Below, in pieces: positions 17,037-26,548 of a DNA stretch of 64,000 nt (position 1 is its first letter; each line of letters begins with the position of its first letter). A model generated the notes under the pieces. It saw only the letters and a program-made list of their open reading frames with translations. It searched no databases and was not told the origin of the DNA. Made by a program: the position numbers and the translations under genes. The stretch is from Arthrobacter sp. zg-Y1171 (GTDB lineage Bacteria; Actinomycetota; Actinomycetes; Actinomycetales; Micrococcaceae): NCBI RefSeq assembly GCF_025244845.1, contig NZ_CP104264.1, forward strand, positions 2,170,001 to 2,234,000, given 5' to 3'.

Positions 17037-18190
17037 CGCAGCCCCGTCTTCCGGGCCAGCGCCAGGGAAATCAGTTCATCGATCAGCTCGGTGTACGGCA
17101 ACCCGGACTTGGCCCACATCTGCGGATACATGCTGATGGGTGTGAAGCCGGGCATGGTGTTGATCTCGTTGATGATCAGTTCGCCGTCCGGCGTGTAGAA
17201 GAAGTCCACCCGGGACAGGCCTTCACCGCCCACTGCGTCGAAGGCGGTCCCGGCGAGCCTGCGGACCCGGGCGGTGATATCCGCCGGAAGGTCGGCCGGG
17301 CAGCTCAGGTCTGCCGCCGCCCCGTCCACGTACTTGGCTTCGAAGTCGTACCACTCGTGGCCGCCGTCGCGCACGGCAACCTCGCCGGGCTGGCTGGTGC
17401 GCGGATCCTCGGTGCCGCGTCCCTGCAGGACGGCCACTTCGATTTCCCGGCCGACGATCCCGGCTTCCACGACCACCTTCGGGTCGTGGAGGCGTGCCGC
17501 TTCGATGGCTTCCGGCAGTTCCGCTGCGTCCGTGACGCGGGTGATGCCCATGGAGGAACCGGCGCGGGCCGGCTTGACGAACAGCGGGAATTCCAGGGCA
17601 CCGGCACGGTCGAGGCAGGACTGCGGGTCGCGCAGCCACTGCCGGTCGGTGATGACCTCATAGGGGCCTACCATCAGGCCTGCGGATTCGAAGACCACCT
17701 TCATGTAGTGCTTGTCCATGCCGACGGCAGACGCCAGGACACCTGCTCCCACATACCTCATGTCAGCCATTTCCAGCATGCCCTGGAGGGTTCCGTCCTC
17801 GCCGAAGGGGCCGTGCAGCAGCGGCATCACCACGTCGATGGTGCCGAGGCTGCGGGGCAGGCTGCCGGCGGCGTGTGCCACCAGTTCCCGGCTGCCGTTC
17901 TGCGAGGAGAGCACCACGGATTCCTCCGACGCCGGAACCTCGGGCAGGGTCGCGGCGCGCAGGGACCACTCGGCCGGGTCAGCAGACACCAGGCTCCACT
18001 GGCCGTTCTTCGCGATGCCGATGGGAACGACGTCGTACTTGGACGTATCAATGGCCTGCAGCACGCCGGCCGCGGTCACGCAGCTGACGGCGTGTTCGCT
18101 GGAGCGTCCGCCGAACAGGACGGCAACCCGGGGGCGCTCAGTTCCGGGACGGTCAGCTACGGTACCGGCGGGCAGGGGTTCAACAGTCAC
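17033..18190 (-). CDS. ddl: D-alanine--D-alanine ligase
   Basis: A 385-residue ATP-grasp enzyme that makes the D-Ala-D-Ala dipeptide for peptidoglycan. It contains VAVLFGGRSSEHAVS near the start, LPLLHGPFGEDG-type active-site residues (MPLLHGPFGEDGTLQG), the ATP-grasp segment FPLFVKPARAGSSMGI and the metal-binding C-terminal EINTMPGFTPISMYPQM. The GTG start overlaps the gpsA stop by four bases. It closes the murA-plsC-gpsA-ddl operon. Confidence 0.97.
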   Translation of the reverse strand: MTVEPLPAGTVADRPGTERPRVAVLFGGRSSEHAVSCVTAAGVLQAIDTSKYDVVPIGIAKNGQWSLVSADPAEWSLRAATLPEVPASEESVVLSSQNGSRELVAHAAGSLPRSLGTIDVVMPLLHGPFGEDGTLQGMLEMADMRYVGAGVLASAVGMDKHYMKVVFESAGLMVGPYEVITDRQWLRDPQSCLDRAGALEFPLFVKPARAGSSMGITRVTDAAELPEAIEAARLHDPKVVVEAGIVGREIEVAVLQGRGTEDPRTSQPGEVAVRDGGHEWYDFEAKYVDGAAADLSCPADLPADITARVRRLAGTAFDAVGGEGLSRVDFFYTPDGELIINEINTMPGFTPISMYPQMWAKSGLPYTELIDELISLALARKTGLR

Positions 18191-19230
18191 GGGGCGGACA
18201 CACCTTCGGATTTCAGTTCTCGGGCCAGCAACCGCGGGCCCAGTTCGTCAACAGTAATTACGCCCTGCAGTACGGCGACAACGTTTTCGGTGATGGGCAT
18301 GTAGACGCCAAGCTGGGTGGCGCGGTCCAGCACGGCCTGCGCGGACTTGATGCCCTCGGCGGTCTGGGTCATGGACGCGTTGACCTCGGCAAGGCTCAGC
18401 CCCTGGGCCAGCAGCGTACCTGCCGTGTGGTTGCGCGACAGCGGCGAGGAACAGGTGGCAATCAGGTCGCCCATGCCGGCCAGGCCGGCCATGGTTTCCG
18501 CATTGCCGCCCAGCGCCAGGGCCAGGCGGGTGGTTTCGGCAAGTCCGCGGGTCATCACGGACGCCTTGGTGTTGTCGCCCATGCCCTTGCCGTCGCAGAT
18601 CCCCACCGCGAGGGCAATAACGTTCTTGACGATGCCGCCGATCTCGGTGCCCACCACGTCCTCGTTGGTGTAGGGGCGGAAATACGGTGCCGTGCAGGCC
18701 TCGGCGATCCACGCGGCGGTATCCAGGTCGGTGCAGGCCACTACGGACGCGGTGGGCTCCTGCCGGGCAATTTCCATGGCAAGGTTCGGTCCCGAAACCA
18801 CGGCGATACGCTCGGCGGGCAGTCCCAGTTCCTCGGCGATCACCTGGCTCATCCGGGCGTCGGTGCCCCGCTCCAGGCCCTTCATCAGCGACACAACGAC
18901 GGCGTCGGCGGGAATCCGGCCGGCAACGTCCCGGAGCTGTGCGCGCAGGGACTGTGCAGGGACGGCGAGGACCACCATGTCGGCTCCGGCGAGCACCTCG
19001 CCGAGGTCCGTGAAGGCGCGCAGGTTCGCGGGCAGGACGGTGTCCTTGAGGTACTGGGTGTTGCGGTGCCTGCCGTTGATGTCTGCGGCCACCTCGGGGC
19101 GGCGGGCCCAGAGCCGGACGTCGGTGCCGCGCCCGGCTCCCGAGTCGGCGGCAATCTTGGCAAAGGCGGTACCCCAGCTGCCGGCGCCCAGTACGGCGAC
19201 GACGGCGGGGTGTTCACTGCGGGGGGTCAC
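18187..19230 (-). CDS. gpsA: Glycerol-3-phosphate dehydrogenase [NAD(P)+]
   Basis: A 347-residue enzyme reducing dihydroxyacetone phosphate to sn-glycerol-3-phosphate, the backbone of phospholipids. The nucleotide loop VLGAGSWGTAFAK is at about 13-25, the VSGPNLAMEIA signature is near the middle, and the catalytic Lys is in GGIVKNVIALAVG. GTG at 19230 overlaps the plsC stop by four bases; an in-frame ATG at 19335 is inside plsC and is rejected. Its product is used by acyltransferases of the kind encoded just upstream. Confidence 0.96.
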   Translation of the reverse strand: MTPRSEHPAVVAVLGAGSWGTAFAKIAADSGAGRGTDVRLWARRPEVAADINGRHRNTQYLKDTVLPANLRAFTDLGEVLAGADMVVLAVPAQSLRAQLRDVAGRIPADAVVVSLMKGLERGTDARMSQVIAEELGLPAERIAVVSGPNLAMEIARQEPTASVVACTDLDTAAWIAEACTAPYFRPYTNEDVVGTEIGGIVKNVIALAVGICDGKGMGDNTKASVMTRGLAETTRLALALGGNAETMAGLAGMGDLIATCSSPLSRNHTAGTLLAQGLSLAEVNASMTQTAEGIKSAQAVLDRATQLGVYMPITENVVAVLQGVITVDELGPRLLARELKSEGVSAP

Positions 19231-20021
19231 TGTCCGGCCTCCGGTTGGATTGGTTTGGTTGATGTGGCGGATGCGCCGGCTCCGTTTTCGAAGGAACGTC
19301 CCACCTGCCGCTGGCCCCGGGCCACGGGGTTCCACCGCTCGGTGGGCGGCTGGGTGCCGCGGAGCTTGGAGACCATGTCCGTAAGGTCGGACATGATCCG
19401 TTCCGTGGCTGCGTCCAGCACTGCCTTGCTGATCGGCAGTCCGGAGAATTCGGACAGGTCCACGGGCTTGCCGACCACCAGCCGCACCCGCTTGCGCGGG
19501 AACAGCTTGGGGAACTTCGCGTAGCGCGGGAAGGCTTCCTGCGCACCCCAGTGGGCGATCGGGATGACGGGCACCCCGGTCTGCAGGGCCAGCCGCGCAG
19601 CCCCGGTCCGGCCTTTCATCGGCCAGAGGTCGGGGTCCCGGGTAAGGGTGCCTTCGGGGTAGATGACCAGCGTGCGCCCTGCTGCCAGGGCTTCACGGGC
19701 GGCGTCGAGCGAACCGGCGGCCCCGGTGGTGATCCGCTCCACCGGGACCTGGTTCGTGGCGGACAGCGCCGGTCCCAGCACGGGCACCTTGAAGAGGGAT
19801 GCCTTCGCGAGGAAGTGCGGCGGGCGTCCCTGGTTGTACAGGAAGTGCCCCACGACCACCGGATCGATTTCAGTCACGTGGTTCGGGCAGACAATGAAGC
19901 CCGGGTCCTTCGGCAGGTTCTCTGCCCCCTGCCACTGCTTTTTCAGGAAGATATTGAATACCGGCCGGAGAGATCCGGCGAGCAGAGCAAAAACAACCCG
20001 TGACTTATTCGATTCCGTCAT
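19227..20021 (-). CDS. plsC: 1-acyl-sn-glycerol-3-phosphate acyltransferase (PlsC family)
   Basis: A 264-residue lysophosphatidate acyltransferase family protein, probably at the cytoplasmic face of the membrane. The catalytic H(X4)D is His48-Asp53 in NHVTEID, followed by FLAKASLFKVP, and the glycerol-phosphate-binding YPEGT is at 121-125. A C-terminal Ser/Thr/Pro-rich tail is unconserved. It sits 9 bases after murA and overlaps gpsA, which makes glycerol-3-phosphate, so membrane and wall precursor synthesis are linked in one operon. Confidence 0.92.
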   Translation of the reverse strand: MTESNKSRVVFALLAGSLRPVFNIFLKKQWQGAENLPKDPGFIVCPNHVTEIDPVVVGHFLYNQGRPPHFLAKASLFKVPVLGPALSATNQVPVERITTGAAGSLDAAREALAAGRTLVIYPEGTLTRDPDLWPMKGRTGAARLALQTGVPVIPIAHWGAQEAFPRYAKFPKLFPRKRVRLVVGKPVDLSEFSGLPISKAVLDAATERIMSDLTDMVSKLRGTQPPTERWNPVARGQRQVGRSFENGAGASATSTKPIQPEAGQ

Positions 20022-20030
20022 TCCGTCAGG

Positions 20031-21371
20031 CTACCGGAGTCCGGCAGATACGCCGGAAGCGACGTCAAAGTCCGCGCCGAGGCCCTCGAGCTTGCCCTGG
20101 AAGTGCTCGTACCCGCGGTTGATCAGCTCGATGCCGGTCACCCGCGAGGTTCCCTCGGCAGCCAGCGCCGCAATGAGGTGGCTGAAGCCGCCGCGCAGGT
20201 CCGGGATGTCGATCTCTGCACCGCGCAGCTGCACGGATCCGGCAATAACCGCCGAGTGCAGGAAGTTGCGCTGGCCGAAACGGCATGGAACGCTGCCCAG
20301 GCACTCACGGTGCACCTGGATGTTGGCACCCATGCGGATCAGCGCATCCGTGAACCCGAAACGGTTCTCGTACACGGTTTCGTGCACGATGGACACGCCC
20401 TCGGCCTGCGTCAGGGCGACAACCAGGGGCTGCTGCCAGTCGGTCATAAAGCCGGGGTGTACATCCGTTTCCAGCACCAGCGGGTTCAGTGCGCCGCCCG
20501 GGTGGTAGAACCGGATGCCGCCGTCGTCGACGTCGAACGCGCCGCCGATCTTGCGGTAGGTATTCAGGAAGGCGGTGAGGTCCTTCTGCTCCGCGCCCTC
20601 AACGTAGATGTCTCCCTTGGTGACGAGTGCGGCGGAGGCCCAGGAAGCAGCCTCGTTGCGGTCCGGAAGCGCCCGGTGGTTGTACCCGGTGAGTTCGGAA
20701 ACGCCCTCGATGCGGATCACTCGGTCCGTCTGCACGGAGATGATGGCGCCCATCTTCTGCAGGATGGCGATCAGGTCCATGATTTCCGGTTCCACGGCCG
20801 CGCCGCGAAGCTCGGTGATGCCCACGGCCTTGACCGCCGTCAGGAGCACCTGTTCGGTGGCTCCGACGCTCGGGTACGGCAGTTCGAGCTTTGCGCCGCT
20901 GAGGCCCTTGGGCGCGGAAATGGAAATGCCCCCGGGGCGCTTTTCCACTACGGCACCGAAGTTGCGCAGCATCTGCAGGTGGTAGTCGATGGGCCGGTCG
21001 CCGATTTTGCAGCCGCCGAGGTCAGGAATGAAGGCTTCGCCCAGGCTGTGCATGAGGGGCCCGCAGAGCAGGATCGGGATGCGGGAATCGCCGGCGTGGG
21101 CGTCGATGTCCTTGGACGCCGCCGTCTTGGCGTTCTTCGGATCCATGGTGAGATCACCCGTGACAGGGTCCTTGGTGACCTCGACGCCGTGCAGCTGCAG
21201 CAGCGACGTAACTACCTCGACGTCCTTGATTTCAGGAACGTTGCGCAGGGTGGACGGGCCGGTGCCAAGCAGGGCCGCAACCATCGCCTTGGGGACCAGA
21301 TTTTTCGCCCCGCGGACCGGTACCTTCCCTGAGAGAGGAACACCGCCTCGGATGGTGAGGACGCTACCCAT
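20031..21371 (-). CDS. murA: UDP-N-acetylglucosamine 1-carboxyvinyltransferase
   Basis: A 446-residue enzyme for the first committed step of peptidoglycan synthesis, transfer of enolpyruvate to UDP-GlcNAc. GAKN near residue 21 supplies Lys23/Asn24, and the active-site Cys (fosfomycin target) is Cys121 in DLGGCKIGDRP. LRGGFSHLIAALAAEG closes the fold. The ATG at 21371 matches the family start (MGSVLTIRGGVPLSG); a longer frame to 21440 adds an unrelated peptide. The Cys means fosfomycin sensitivity is expected at target level. Confidence 0.96.
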   Translation of the reverse strand: MGSVLTIRGGVPLSGKVPVRGAKNLVPKAMVAALLGTGPSTLRNVPEIKDVEVVTSLLQLHGVEVTKDPVTGDLTMDPKNAKTAASKDIDAHAGDSRIPILLCGPLMHSLGEAFIPDLGGCKIGDRPIDYHLQMLRNFGAVVEKRPGGISISAPKGLSGAKLELPYPSVGATEQVLLTAVKAVGITELRGAAVEPEIMDLIAILQKMGAIISVQTDRVIRIEGVSELTGYNHRALPDRNEAASWASAALVTKGDIYVEGAEQKDLTAFLNTYRKIGGAFDVDDGGIRFYHPGGALNPLVLETDVHPGFMTDWQQPLVVALTQAEGVSIVHETVYENRFGFTDALIRMGANIQVHRECLGSVPCRFGQRNFLHSAVIAGSVQLRGAEIDIPDLRGGFSHLIAALAAEGTSRVTGIELINRGYEHFQGKLEGLGADFDVASGVSAGLR

Positions 21372-21520
21372 GAACACCTGATTTCTTAAAATAGATTGGC
21401 CCCGGAAGCAATAAGAGACTGCACTCAAGCATATGAGCAAGGCTCTGCTTACTGAAATAACGCCGCCCTCCGGCAGGCCGGAACCGGTGTGATTCCGGTC
21501 ATGCCCGCAGTGGAAAGCGG

Positions 21521-21546
21521 ATAGGCCCCGCCGAAGCGGGGCCTAT
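21521..21546 (-). terminator. Hairpin downstream of leuCD
   Basis: ATAGGCCCCGC, a CGAA loop and GCGGGGCCTAT form an 11-bp perfect stem 100 bases after the leuD stop and before murA. The downstream T-tract on the minus strand is weak (CCGCTTTCC), so it may terminate inefficiently or stabilise the mRNA end. Confidence 0.6.
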
Positions 21547-21646
21547 CAATGATATCGGGGCGCTGGGAGAGGCAGAAAAACCGCCGGAGTGCAAACCGGA
21601 AGCCTGCTGATAATTGCAGTGCCGGCCTGCCCCTGCCTGGACTGTG

Positions 21647-22246
21647 CTAGTGCAGGGCAGGGAGCGTGGTGGGCTTGTCTGCGGGGCGCTCGGCCTCGAA
21701 CGATGTGATGTCCGACTCATGGCGCAGGGTCAGGGCAATGTCGTCCAATCCCTCCAGCAGGCGCCAGCGGGTGTACTCGTCAATCTCGAATGGAGCCGTG
21801 ACGCTGCCGCAGACCGCGGTCCGGGCCTGCAGATCAACGGTGACCGTTGTTCCCGGCGAGTTTTCCAGGACCTTCCAGATCAGCTCGATGTCATCCTGCG
21901 CAAGCTGGGCCGCGACCAGGCCCTGTTTGCCGGCGTTCCCGCGGAAAATGTCAGCGAAGCGGGAGGAGAGCACGGCGCGGAAGCCGTAGTCGTTCAGGGC
22001 CCAGACGGCATGTTCACGGGAGGATCCGGTACCGAAGTCCGGCCCGGCCACCAGCACGGAGCCCTGGCGGTAGGGTTCCCGGTTCAGGATGAAGTCCTCG
22101 TTCTTCCGCCAGCCGGCGAAGAGCGCATCCTCGAATCCGGTGCGGGTGATCCGCTTGAGGTAGACGGCCGGAATGATCTGGTCGGTGTCCACGTCGCTTT
22201 GGCGCAGCGGGACGCCGATTCCGGTGTGGGTGGTGATCTTGTCCAT
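21647..22246 (-). CDS. leuD: 3-isopropylmalate dehydratase small subunit
   Basis: A 199-residue small (swivel) subunit of isopropylmalate isomerase, which converts 2- to 3-isopropylmalate in leucine synthesis. Typical segments are [35 protein letters not shown] and [14 protein letters not shown]. The ATG at 22246 follows leuC by 10 bases, and the proteins form a heterodimer. Extension upstream to 22375 lies inside leuC and is rejected. Confidence 0.96.
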   Translation of the reverse strand: MDKITTHTGIGVPLRQSDVDTDQIIPAVYLKRITRTGFEDALFAGWRKNEDFILNREPYRQGSVLVAGPDFGTGSSREHAVWALNDYGFRAVLSSRFADIFRGNAGKQGLVAAQLAQDDIELIWKVLENSPGTTVTVDLQARTAVCGSVTAPFEIDEYTRWRLLEGLDDIALTLRHESDITSFEAERPADKPTTLPALH

Positions 22247-22256
22247 GACGGTTCTC

Positions 22257-23708
22257 CTAGGCTGCGGCGCCGACGACGGCGCCCGGCAGCGGGTCAAGGT
22301 CCGAGGGTGAGCTGAGGGTTCCCCGGACGGCAGTGGCTGCTGCCACCACCGGGGAGACCAGGTGGGTCCGTCCACCCTTGCCCTGCCGGCCCTCGAAGTT
22401 TCGGTTGGAGGTGGAGGCGCAGCGCTCCCCCGGCTCGAGCTGGTCAGGATTCATGCCCAGGCACATGGAACAGCCGGCGAACCGCCATTCGGCGCCGAAG
22501 TCCTTGAATACCCGGTCCAGTCCTTCGGCTTCGGCCTCCAGCCGCACCCGCGCGGAGCCGGGCACCACCATCATCCGGACTGCGGGGTCCTTCTGCCGGC
22601 CGCGGATGATATCCGCGGCTATCCGCAGGTCCTCGATGCGGCTGTTGGTACAGGAGCCCAGGAAGACGGTGTCCACGCGGATGTCCTTCATGGGAGTGCC
22701 GGCGGCCAGGTCCATGTAGGCCAGCGCACGTTCGGCGGCGGCGCGCGCGTTTTCATCGCTGAAATCTTCGGGGGCGGGAACTGCTTCGGAGAGCGAAACT
22801 CCCTGCCCGGGGTTGGTTCCCCAGGTGACGAACGGTTCCAGGGTGTCGGCGTCCAGGGAAACCTCGGCGTCGAACTCGGCGTCGGCGTCCGTGGCAAGGG
22901 ATTTCCAGTGCTCGACGGCGGCGTCCCAGTCCCGGCCCTGTGGTGCGTGCGGGCGGTGTTTGAGGTAGGCGAAGGTCGTTTCGTCCGGGGCGACCATCCC
23001 TGCACGGGCGCCGGCCTCGATGGACATGTTGCAGATGGTCATCCGCGCCTCCATCGACAGTGCGCGAATGGCGGAGCCGCGGTATTCCAGCACGTAGCCC
23101 TGCCCGCCGCCGGTGCCGATCTTGGCGATCACCGCTAGGATGATGTCCTTGGACGTCACACCGGGCCGCAGGGTTCCCTCGACGTTGATCGCCATGGTTC
23201 GAAACGGCTTGAGGGACAGTGTCTGGGTGGCCATGACGTGTTCGACCTCGGAGGTGCCGATACCCATGGCCAGCGCGCCGAACGCGCCGTGTGTCGAGGT
23301 GTGGGAGTCTCCGCAGACCACAGTGAGTCCGGGCTGGGTCAGGCCAAGCTGAGGACCCACCACATGGACGATGCCCTGCTCGGCATCCCCCAGCGGATGC
23401 AGCCGCACGCCGAACTCGGCGCAGTTGGCCCGCAGCGTTTCGATCTGGGTGCGGCTCACCGGGTCGGCAATGGGCTTGTCGATGGCCAGGGTGGGAGTGT
23501 TGTGGTCCTCGGTGGCAATGGTCAGGTCCGGGCGGCGCAGTCCGCGGCCTGACAGCCGCAGGCCCTCGAAGGCCTGCGGGGAGGTGACCTCGTGGACGAG
23601 GTGGAGATCGATGTAGAGCAGGTCGGGTGCACCGTCCTCCCCCTTGCGGACCACGTGCTCGTCCCAGACTTTCTGCGCAAGCGTCCTGCCTGCCACATGC
23701 TCACCCAT
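22257..23708 (-). CDS. leuC: 3-isopropylmalate dehydratase large subunit
   Basis: A 483-residue aconitase-family subunit carrying the [4Fe-4S] cluster of isopropylmalate isomerase. Cluster ligands are in GSCTNSR and [10 protein letters not shown], and [15 protein letters not shown] is the family signature. The ATG at 23708 is chosen because GAGGGG lies 7 bases upstream; ATG 23732 would lose that spacing. It is divergent from an IclR-type regulator, and the 113-base gap holds an inverted repeat shared with the ilvB promoter, so end-product repression through that regulator is likely. Confidence 0.96.
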   Translation of the reverse strand: MGEHVAGRTLAQKVWDEHVVRKGEDGAPDLLYIDLHLVHEVTSPQAFEGLRLSGRGLRRPDLTIATEDHNTPTLAIDKPIADPVSRTQIETLRANCAEFGVRLHPLGDAEQGIVHVVGPQLGLTQPGLTVVCGDSHTSTHGAFGALAMGIGTSEVEHVMATQTLSLKPFRTMAINVEGTLRPGVTSKDIILAVIAKIGTGGGQGYVLEYRGSAIRALSMEARMTICNMSIEAGARAGMVAPDETTFAYLKHRPHAPQGRDWDAAVEHWKSLATDADAEFDAEVSLDADTLEPFVTWGTNPGQGVSLSEAVPAPEDFSDENARAAAERALAYMDLAAGTPMKDIRVDTVFLGSCTNSRIEDLRIAADIIRGRQKDPAVRMMVVPGSARVRLEAEAEGLDRVFKDFGAEWRFAGCSMCLGMNPDQLEPGERCASTSNRNFEGRQGKGGRTHLVSPVVAAATAVRGTLSSPSDLDPLPGAVVGAAA

Positions 23709-23791
23709 ACCGGTACCCCTCATTTGGTTCAATCCCTAGTCCCTCAAGAGAACCAGCAGGCAGAGCCGGCGGTCCAGCTTTCCGATTTGCA

Positions 23792-23809
23792 TCTCAGATA
23801 GTGAGACGG
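23792..23809. promoter_or_regulatory. LtbR-like operator in the leuC / iclR-type intergenic region
   Basis: TCTCA-GATAG-TGAGA at 23792-23806 is an inverted repeat 15 bases before the regulator ATG. CAGATAGTGAGACGG (23795-23809) recurs exactly in the ilvB promoter region (54717-54703 on the minus strand). From memory, the C. glutamicum LtbR box reads CA(T/C)ATAGTGAGA, which differs from this by one base; that reference needs confirming. Confidence 0.7.
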
Positions 23810-23821
23810 CAGTATCAGCTT

Positions 23822-24541
23822 ATGGACACAGTCAGCGGGGTAGGCGTTATCGACAAAGCGGCCATGGTGCTTGATGCACTGGAAGCCGGCCCCACCACGC
23901 TGGCGCAGCTGGTTTCCGCGACGGGACTGGCCCGCCCCACTGTGCACCGGCTGGCGCTGGCACTGGTGCACCACCGGCTGGTCGGCCGCGATATCCAGGG
24001 CCGCTTTGTCCTGGGCGGACGCCTGGTGGAACTGGCCTCCGCGGCCGGTGAAGACCGTTTGATAGCCTCCGCCGGGCCGGTGCTGCTGTCGCTGCGTGAC
24101 GCGACGGGCGAAAGCTCCCAGGTCTTCCGGCGGCAGGGCGAGTGGCGGGTCTGCGTCGCCTCCGCCGAGCGGCCCATCGGCCTGCGGGACACCATCCCGG
24201 TGGGCACCCAGCTGTCCATGAAAGCCGGTTCCGCCGCCCAGTGCCTGCTGGCCTGGGAGGACCATGACCGTCTGCTCGAGGGCCTGCAGAATGCCCGCTT
24301 CACTCCGACCGTCCTCGCCGGTGTCCGACGCCGCGGCTGGGCCCAGAGCCTGGGCGAACGTGAACCCGGCGTTGCCTCCGTTTCCGCTCCGGTGCGCGGG
24401 CCGTCCGGACGGGTGATTGCCGCCGTGTCCATTTCAGGGCCGATAGAACGCCTCACCCGCCAGCCGGGCCGCGTTCACGCCGAAGTGGTGGCCAAGGCCG
24501 GAGCCCAGCTTACCGAGGCACTGCGCAACAGCGGCGAGTAA
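23822..24541 (+). CDS. IclR-family transcriptional regulator, LtbR-like
   Basis: A 239-residue IclR-type regulator. The N-terminal winged helix covers about residues 8-62 (TTLAQLVSATGLARPTVHRLALAL), and the C-terminal effector domain contains SMKAGSAAQCLLAW and GVASVSAPVRGPSGRVIAAVSISGP. Its divergent position next to leuCD is that of LtbR, the repressor of leucine (and in corynebacteria tryptophan) biosynthesis genes. The function is inferred from context and the shared operator. ATG 23822 is chosen: an upstream in-frame ATG would run across the operator and leuC. Confidence 0.87.
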   Translation: MDTVSGVGVIDKAAMVLDALEAGPTTLAQLVSATGLARPTVHRLALALVHHRLVGRDIQGRFVLGGRLVELASAAGEDRLIASAGPVLLSLRDATGESSQVFRRQGEWRVCVASAERPIGLRDTIPVGTQLSMKAGSAAQCLLAWEDHDRLLEGLQNARFTPTVLAGVRRRGWAQSLGEREPGVASVSAPVRGPSGRVIAAVSISGPIERLTRQPGRVHAEVVAKAGAQLTEALRNSGE

Positions 24542-24593
24542 CCCTATATTGGGAACCTAGAACCGTTGGGGATCGAAACCCAAGGGAGTTCCC

Positions 24594-25022
24594 ATGAAGC
24601 GGATGCGGGTGCTGTGGCACATTGTCCGGATCTCCGGCGCCGACTACATTTTCTTCGGCTTCCTGATTGTCCTTGGGGTCGCCGGCTTCCTGCTGCCGCG
24701 GCTCGAACCGCAATTCTCCGATTTCGGCGACGGCCTCTGGTATCTGTTCGTTTCCTTCACAACCGTCGGCTTCGGCGATTATGTGGCTACCGGACCGGCC
24801 GGCCGGATTATCACGGTGGTCGTGACCCTGTACGGGATCCTCGTGGTGGCCCTCATGACCGGCATCATCGTCGGCTTCTACACCGAACTCCTCAAGGCCC
24901 GGGCCACCAACGCACTGGATGACTTCGTCAAGGAGCTGGAGCACCTGCCGGACCTGTCCCGGGAGCAGCTGCTGGAGCTGGCCGAACGAATCCGCAACCG
25001 GCGCATCATGCCGGACCCCTGA
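24594..25022 (+). CDS. Two-helix potassium channel family protein
   Basis: A 142-residue ion channel. TM1 is at about residues 18-36, a pore helix at 46-56, the K+ selectivity filter TVGFGD at 57-62 and TM2 at 70-96. A charged cytoplasmic tail (ALDDFVKELEHLPDLSREQLLELAERIRN) with helical periodicity follows. It has the KcsA-like 2TM layout and should act as a tetramer. No RCK ligand-binding domain is attached, so gating is unclear. GGGAG precedes the ATG. It converges on thiL with one base between stops. Confidence 0.9.
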   Translation: MKRMRVLWHIVRISGADYIFFGFLIVLGVAGFLLPRLEPQFSDFGDGLWYLFVSFTTVGFGDYVATGPAGRIITVVVTLYGILVVALMTGIIVGFYTELLKARATNALDDFVKELEHLPDLSREQLLELAERIRNRRIMPDP

Positions 25023-25023
25023 G

Positions 25024-26034
25024 CTAGCCGGCGAAGTGGTCCCAGCCGACGGCCGGCGGCACCTCTCCGCCGAAGGTAACTCCCGCGCCGTCCGTTACCT
25101 CTCCAATTCGGACAAACCCTTCCGGCAGGACCGCGTCCGGCGGGAAGGTGGCCAGCAGCCCGTGATCTTCTCCCCCGCCGAGCACCCAGGCCAGCGGATC
25201 CGCACCGAGGCGCGCAGCTGCCGGTGCCAGCAGCTGCGCCCGGTCGGTGAGATAGCCGGCGTCGAGGTCAATGGCCACGCCCGAGGCACGGGCGATGCGT
25301 CCGGCGTCGCGCACCAGACCGTCGGAGACGTCCAGCATGGCCGTAGCGCCCGCAATTGCTGCCTCGGGTCCGGCGCCGGTCCGCGGCGGACGCGGCCTGC
25401 ACTGCGCCATGGCCAGCACAGCAAGCAAGTGGTCCTTGGAACTCCCGGGGTCTGCCATGTGAACGTTACTCTCGAGTACGGCCAGCCCGCCGGCCGCGAG
25501 TCCCAGCGATCCAATGTGGGCCAGAACGTCCCCCGGCCGGGCCCCGGAACGCAGAACCGGGTCCCGCCCCTCCAAATCACCTGTCACAGCTGCCGTGACG
25601 ACAATCTGGCTGCCCCGGCCAAGGTCGCCGCCCACCACGGAGCACCGCTCGAATGCCAGGGATTCAATGCCGGCGGCAAGCCCTGCAGCGAGTTCCTCCA
25701 CCCATGCGACTTCCGTACTGCCCGGGAGGGTGAGACTGACCACCAGCGAGGTGGGCACCGCGCCCATGGCACGGATATCGGAGACATTCTGGGCCACGCA
25801 TTTCCAGCCGACGTCGGCCCCAGAGGTGCGGTAGCCGGAGGGCCAAAGCAGGCGGAAATCTGCGTCCTGGACGAGGGTGTCGATGGAGATCACCGTTCGG
25901 CCGTCCGGAGCAGCGATGACGGCGGCGTCGTCACCCGGCCCCAGCAGCGCAGTATCCGGTCCGAGCCTAGGGAAGATCCGGGCCAGGAGTGACTTTTCAT
26001 CGAGCTGGTCCACGGTCAGGGCTTCGGACGGCAC
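25024..26034 (-). CDS. thiL: Thiamine-monophosphate kinase
   Basis: A 336-residue enzyme that phosphorylates thiamine monophosphate to the active cofactor TPP. The AIR-synthase-like fold is shown by LLGPGDDAAVI, VQDADF(R) with the metal-binding Asp, CVAQNVSDIRAMGA, VVGGDLGRG, LDVSDGLVRDAGRI and the C-terminal VLGGGEDHGLLAT. The GTG start at 26034 has GAGGA upstream. No TPP riboswitch was seen in front of it. Confidence 0.95.
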   Translation of the reverse strand: MPSEALTVDQLDEKSLLARIFPRLGPDTALLGPGDDAAVIAAPDGRTVISIDTLVQDADFRLLWPSGYRTSGADVGWKCVAQNVSDIRAMGAVPTSLVVSLTLPGSTEVAWVEELAAGLAAGIESLAFERCSVVGGDLGRGSQIVVTAAVTGDLEGRDPVLRSGARPGDVLAHIGSLGLAAGGLAVLESNVHMADPGSSKDHLLAVLAMAQCRPRPPRTGAGPEAAIAGATAMLDVSDGLVRDAGRIARASGVAIDLDAGYLTDRAQLLAPAAARLGADPLAWVLGGGEDHGLLATFPPDAVLPEGFVRIGEVTDGAGVTFGGEVPPAVGWDHFAG

Positions 26035-26121
26035 GGGCTGTTCCTCTGGTTATGGTTTTGCGGCTGACTTTTCGAAATTAGCACGGCGGCAATCCTGCGC
26101 CGCGGGCCAATATTATCGGGG

Positions 26122-26161
26122 CAAAACAAAACCGGCCCCGGACATATTGTCCGGAGCCGGT
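26122..26161 (-). terminator. Intrinsic terminator after tRNA-Glu
   Basis: On the minus strand, ACCGGCTCCGGAC, an ATAT-type loop and GTCCGGGGCCGGT pair, followed by TTTTGTTTT. It starts 6 bases after the tRNA-Glu 3' end and would end the tRNA-Gln/tRNA-Glu transcript. Confidence 0.8.
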
Positions 26162-26167
26162 AATCTG

Positions 26168-26240
26168 TGACCCCAGCGGGATTCGAACCCGCGTTACCGC
26201 CGTGAGAGGGCAGCGTACTAGGCCGCTATACGATGGGGCC
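26168..26240 (-). tRNA. tRNA-Glu (CTC)
   Basis: This 73-base cloverleaf has acceptor GGCCCCA paired to TGGGGTC, discriminator A, no encoded CCA, anticodon stem CTGCC/GGCGG with loop CTCTCAC (anticodon CTC), and T-arm GCGGGTTCGAATCCCGC. It lies downstream of tRNA-Gln in the same direction. Confidence 0.95.
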
Positions 26241-26364
26241 GTGTACAGTGCTCCAAGTCTTTCAACCCAGGCACTTCCTTGCCGGTTTCGGAGAACCGGC
26301 CTGTAGAGTATTTCATACTCTTTCAGAGGAGACCAATCGGGGCTAAACCACCAATTGATTACCG

Positions 26365-26436
26365 CTGGGATACCAGGACTCGAACCTAGAATGTCGGTAC
26401 CAGAAACCGATGTGTTGCCAATTACACCATATCCCA
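26365..26436 (-). tRNA. tRNA-Gln (CTG)
   Basis: This 72-base cloverleaf has acceptor TGGGATA/TATCCCA, discriminator G, anticodon stem TCGGT/ACCGA with loop TTCTGGT (anticodon CTG), and T-arm CTAGGTTCGAGTCCTGG. It is encoded between the HAD gene and tRNA-Glu. In actinobacteria without GlnRS, this tRNA is charged with Glu by GltX and then amidated by GatCAB. Confidence 0.95.
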
Positions 26437-26500
26437 ATGCACTTTTCCGGCTGCTTCTCGAGGAGTTATCCCCGGCCGCAGCCCCTCAGCACGAGATATA

Positions 26501-26529
26501 ACTATACACGGCTTCCGGACCAAGTACAA
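26501..26529 (-). promoter_or_regulatory. Promoter of the tRNA-Gln/tRNA-Glu unit
   Basis: On the minus strand, TTGTAC (26529-26524), a 17-base spacer and TATAGT (26506-26501) give a strong housekeeping promoter about 60 bases upstream of tRNA-Gln. A small GGGC-ACCG-GCCC hairpin followed by GTTTTG just upstream may end the HAD transcript. Confidence 0.75.
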
Positions 26530-26548
26530 AACGGGCCCGGTGCCCGCT

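Noticed and set aside
24542..26170. TPP riboswitch before thiL
   Set aside because: The 130 bases upstream of the thiL start hold the tRNA-Glu terminator; no CUGAGA-type thi-box was found.
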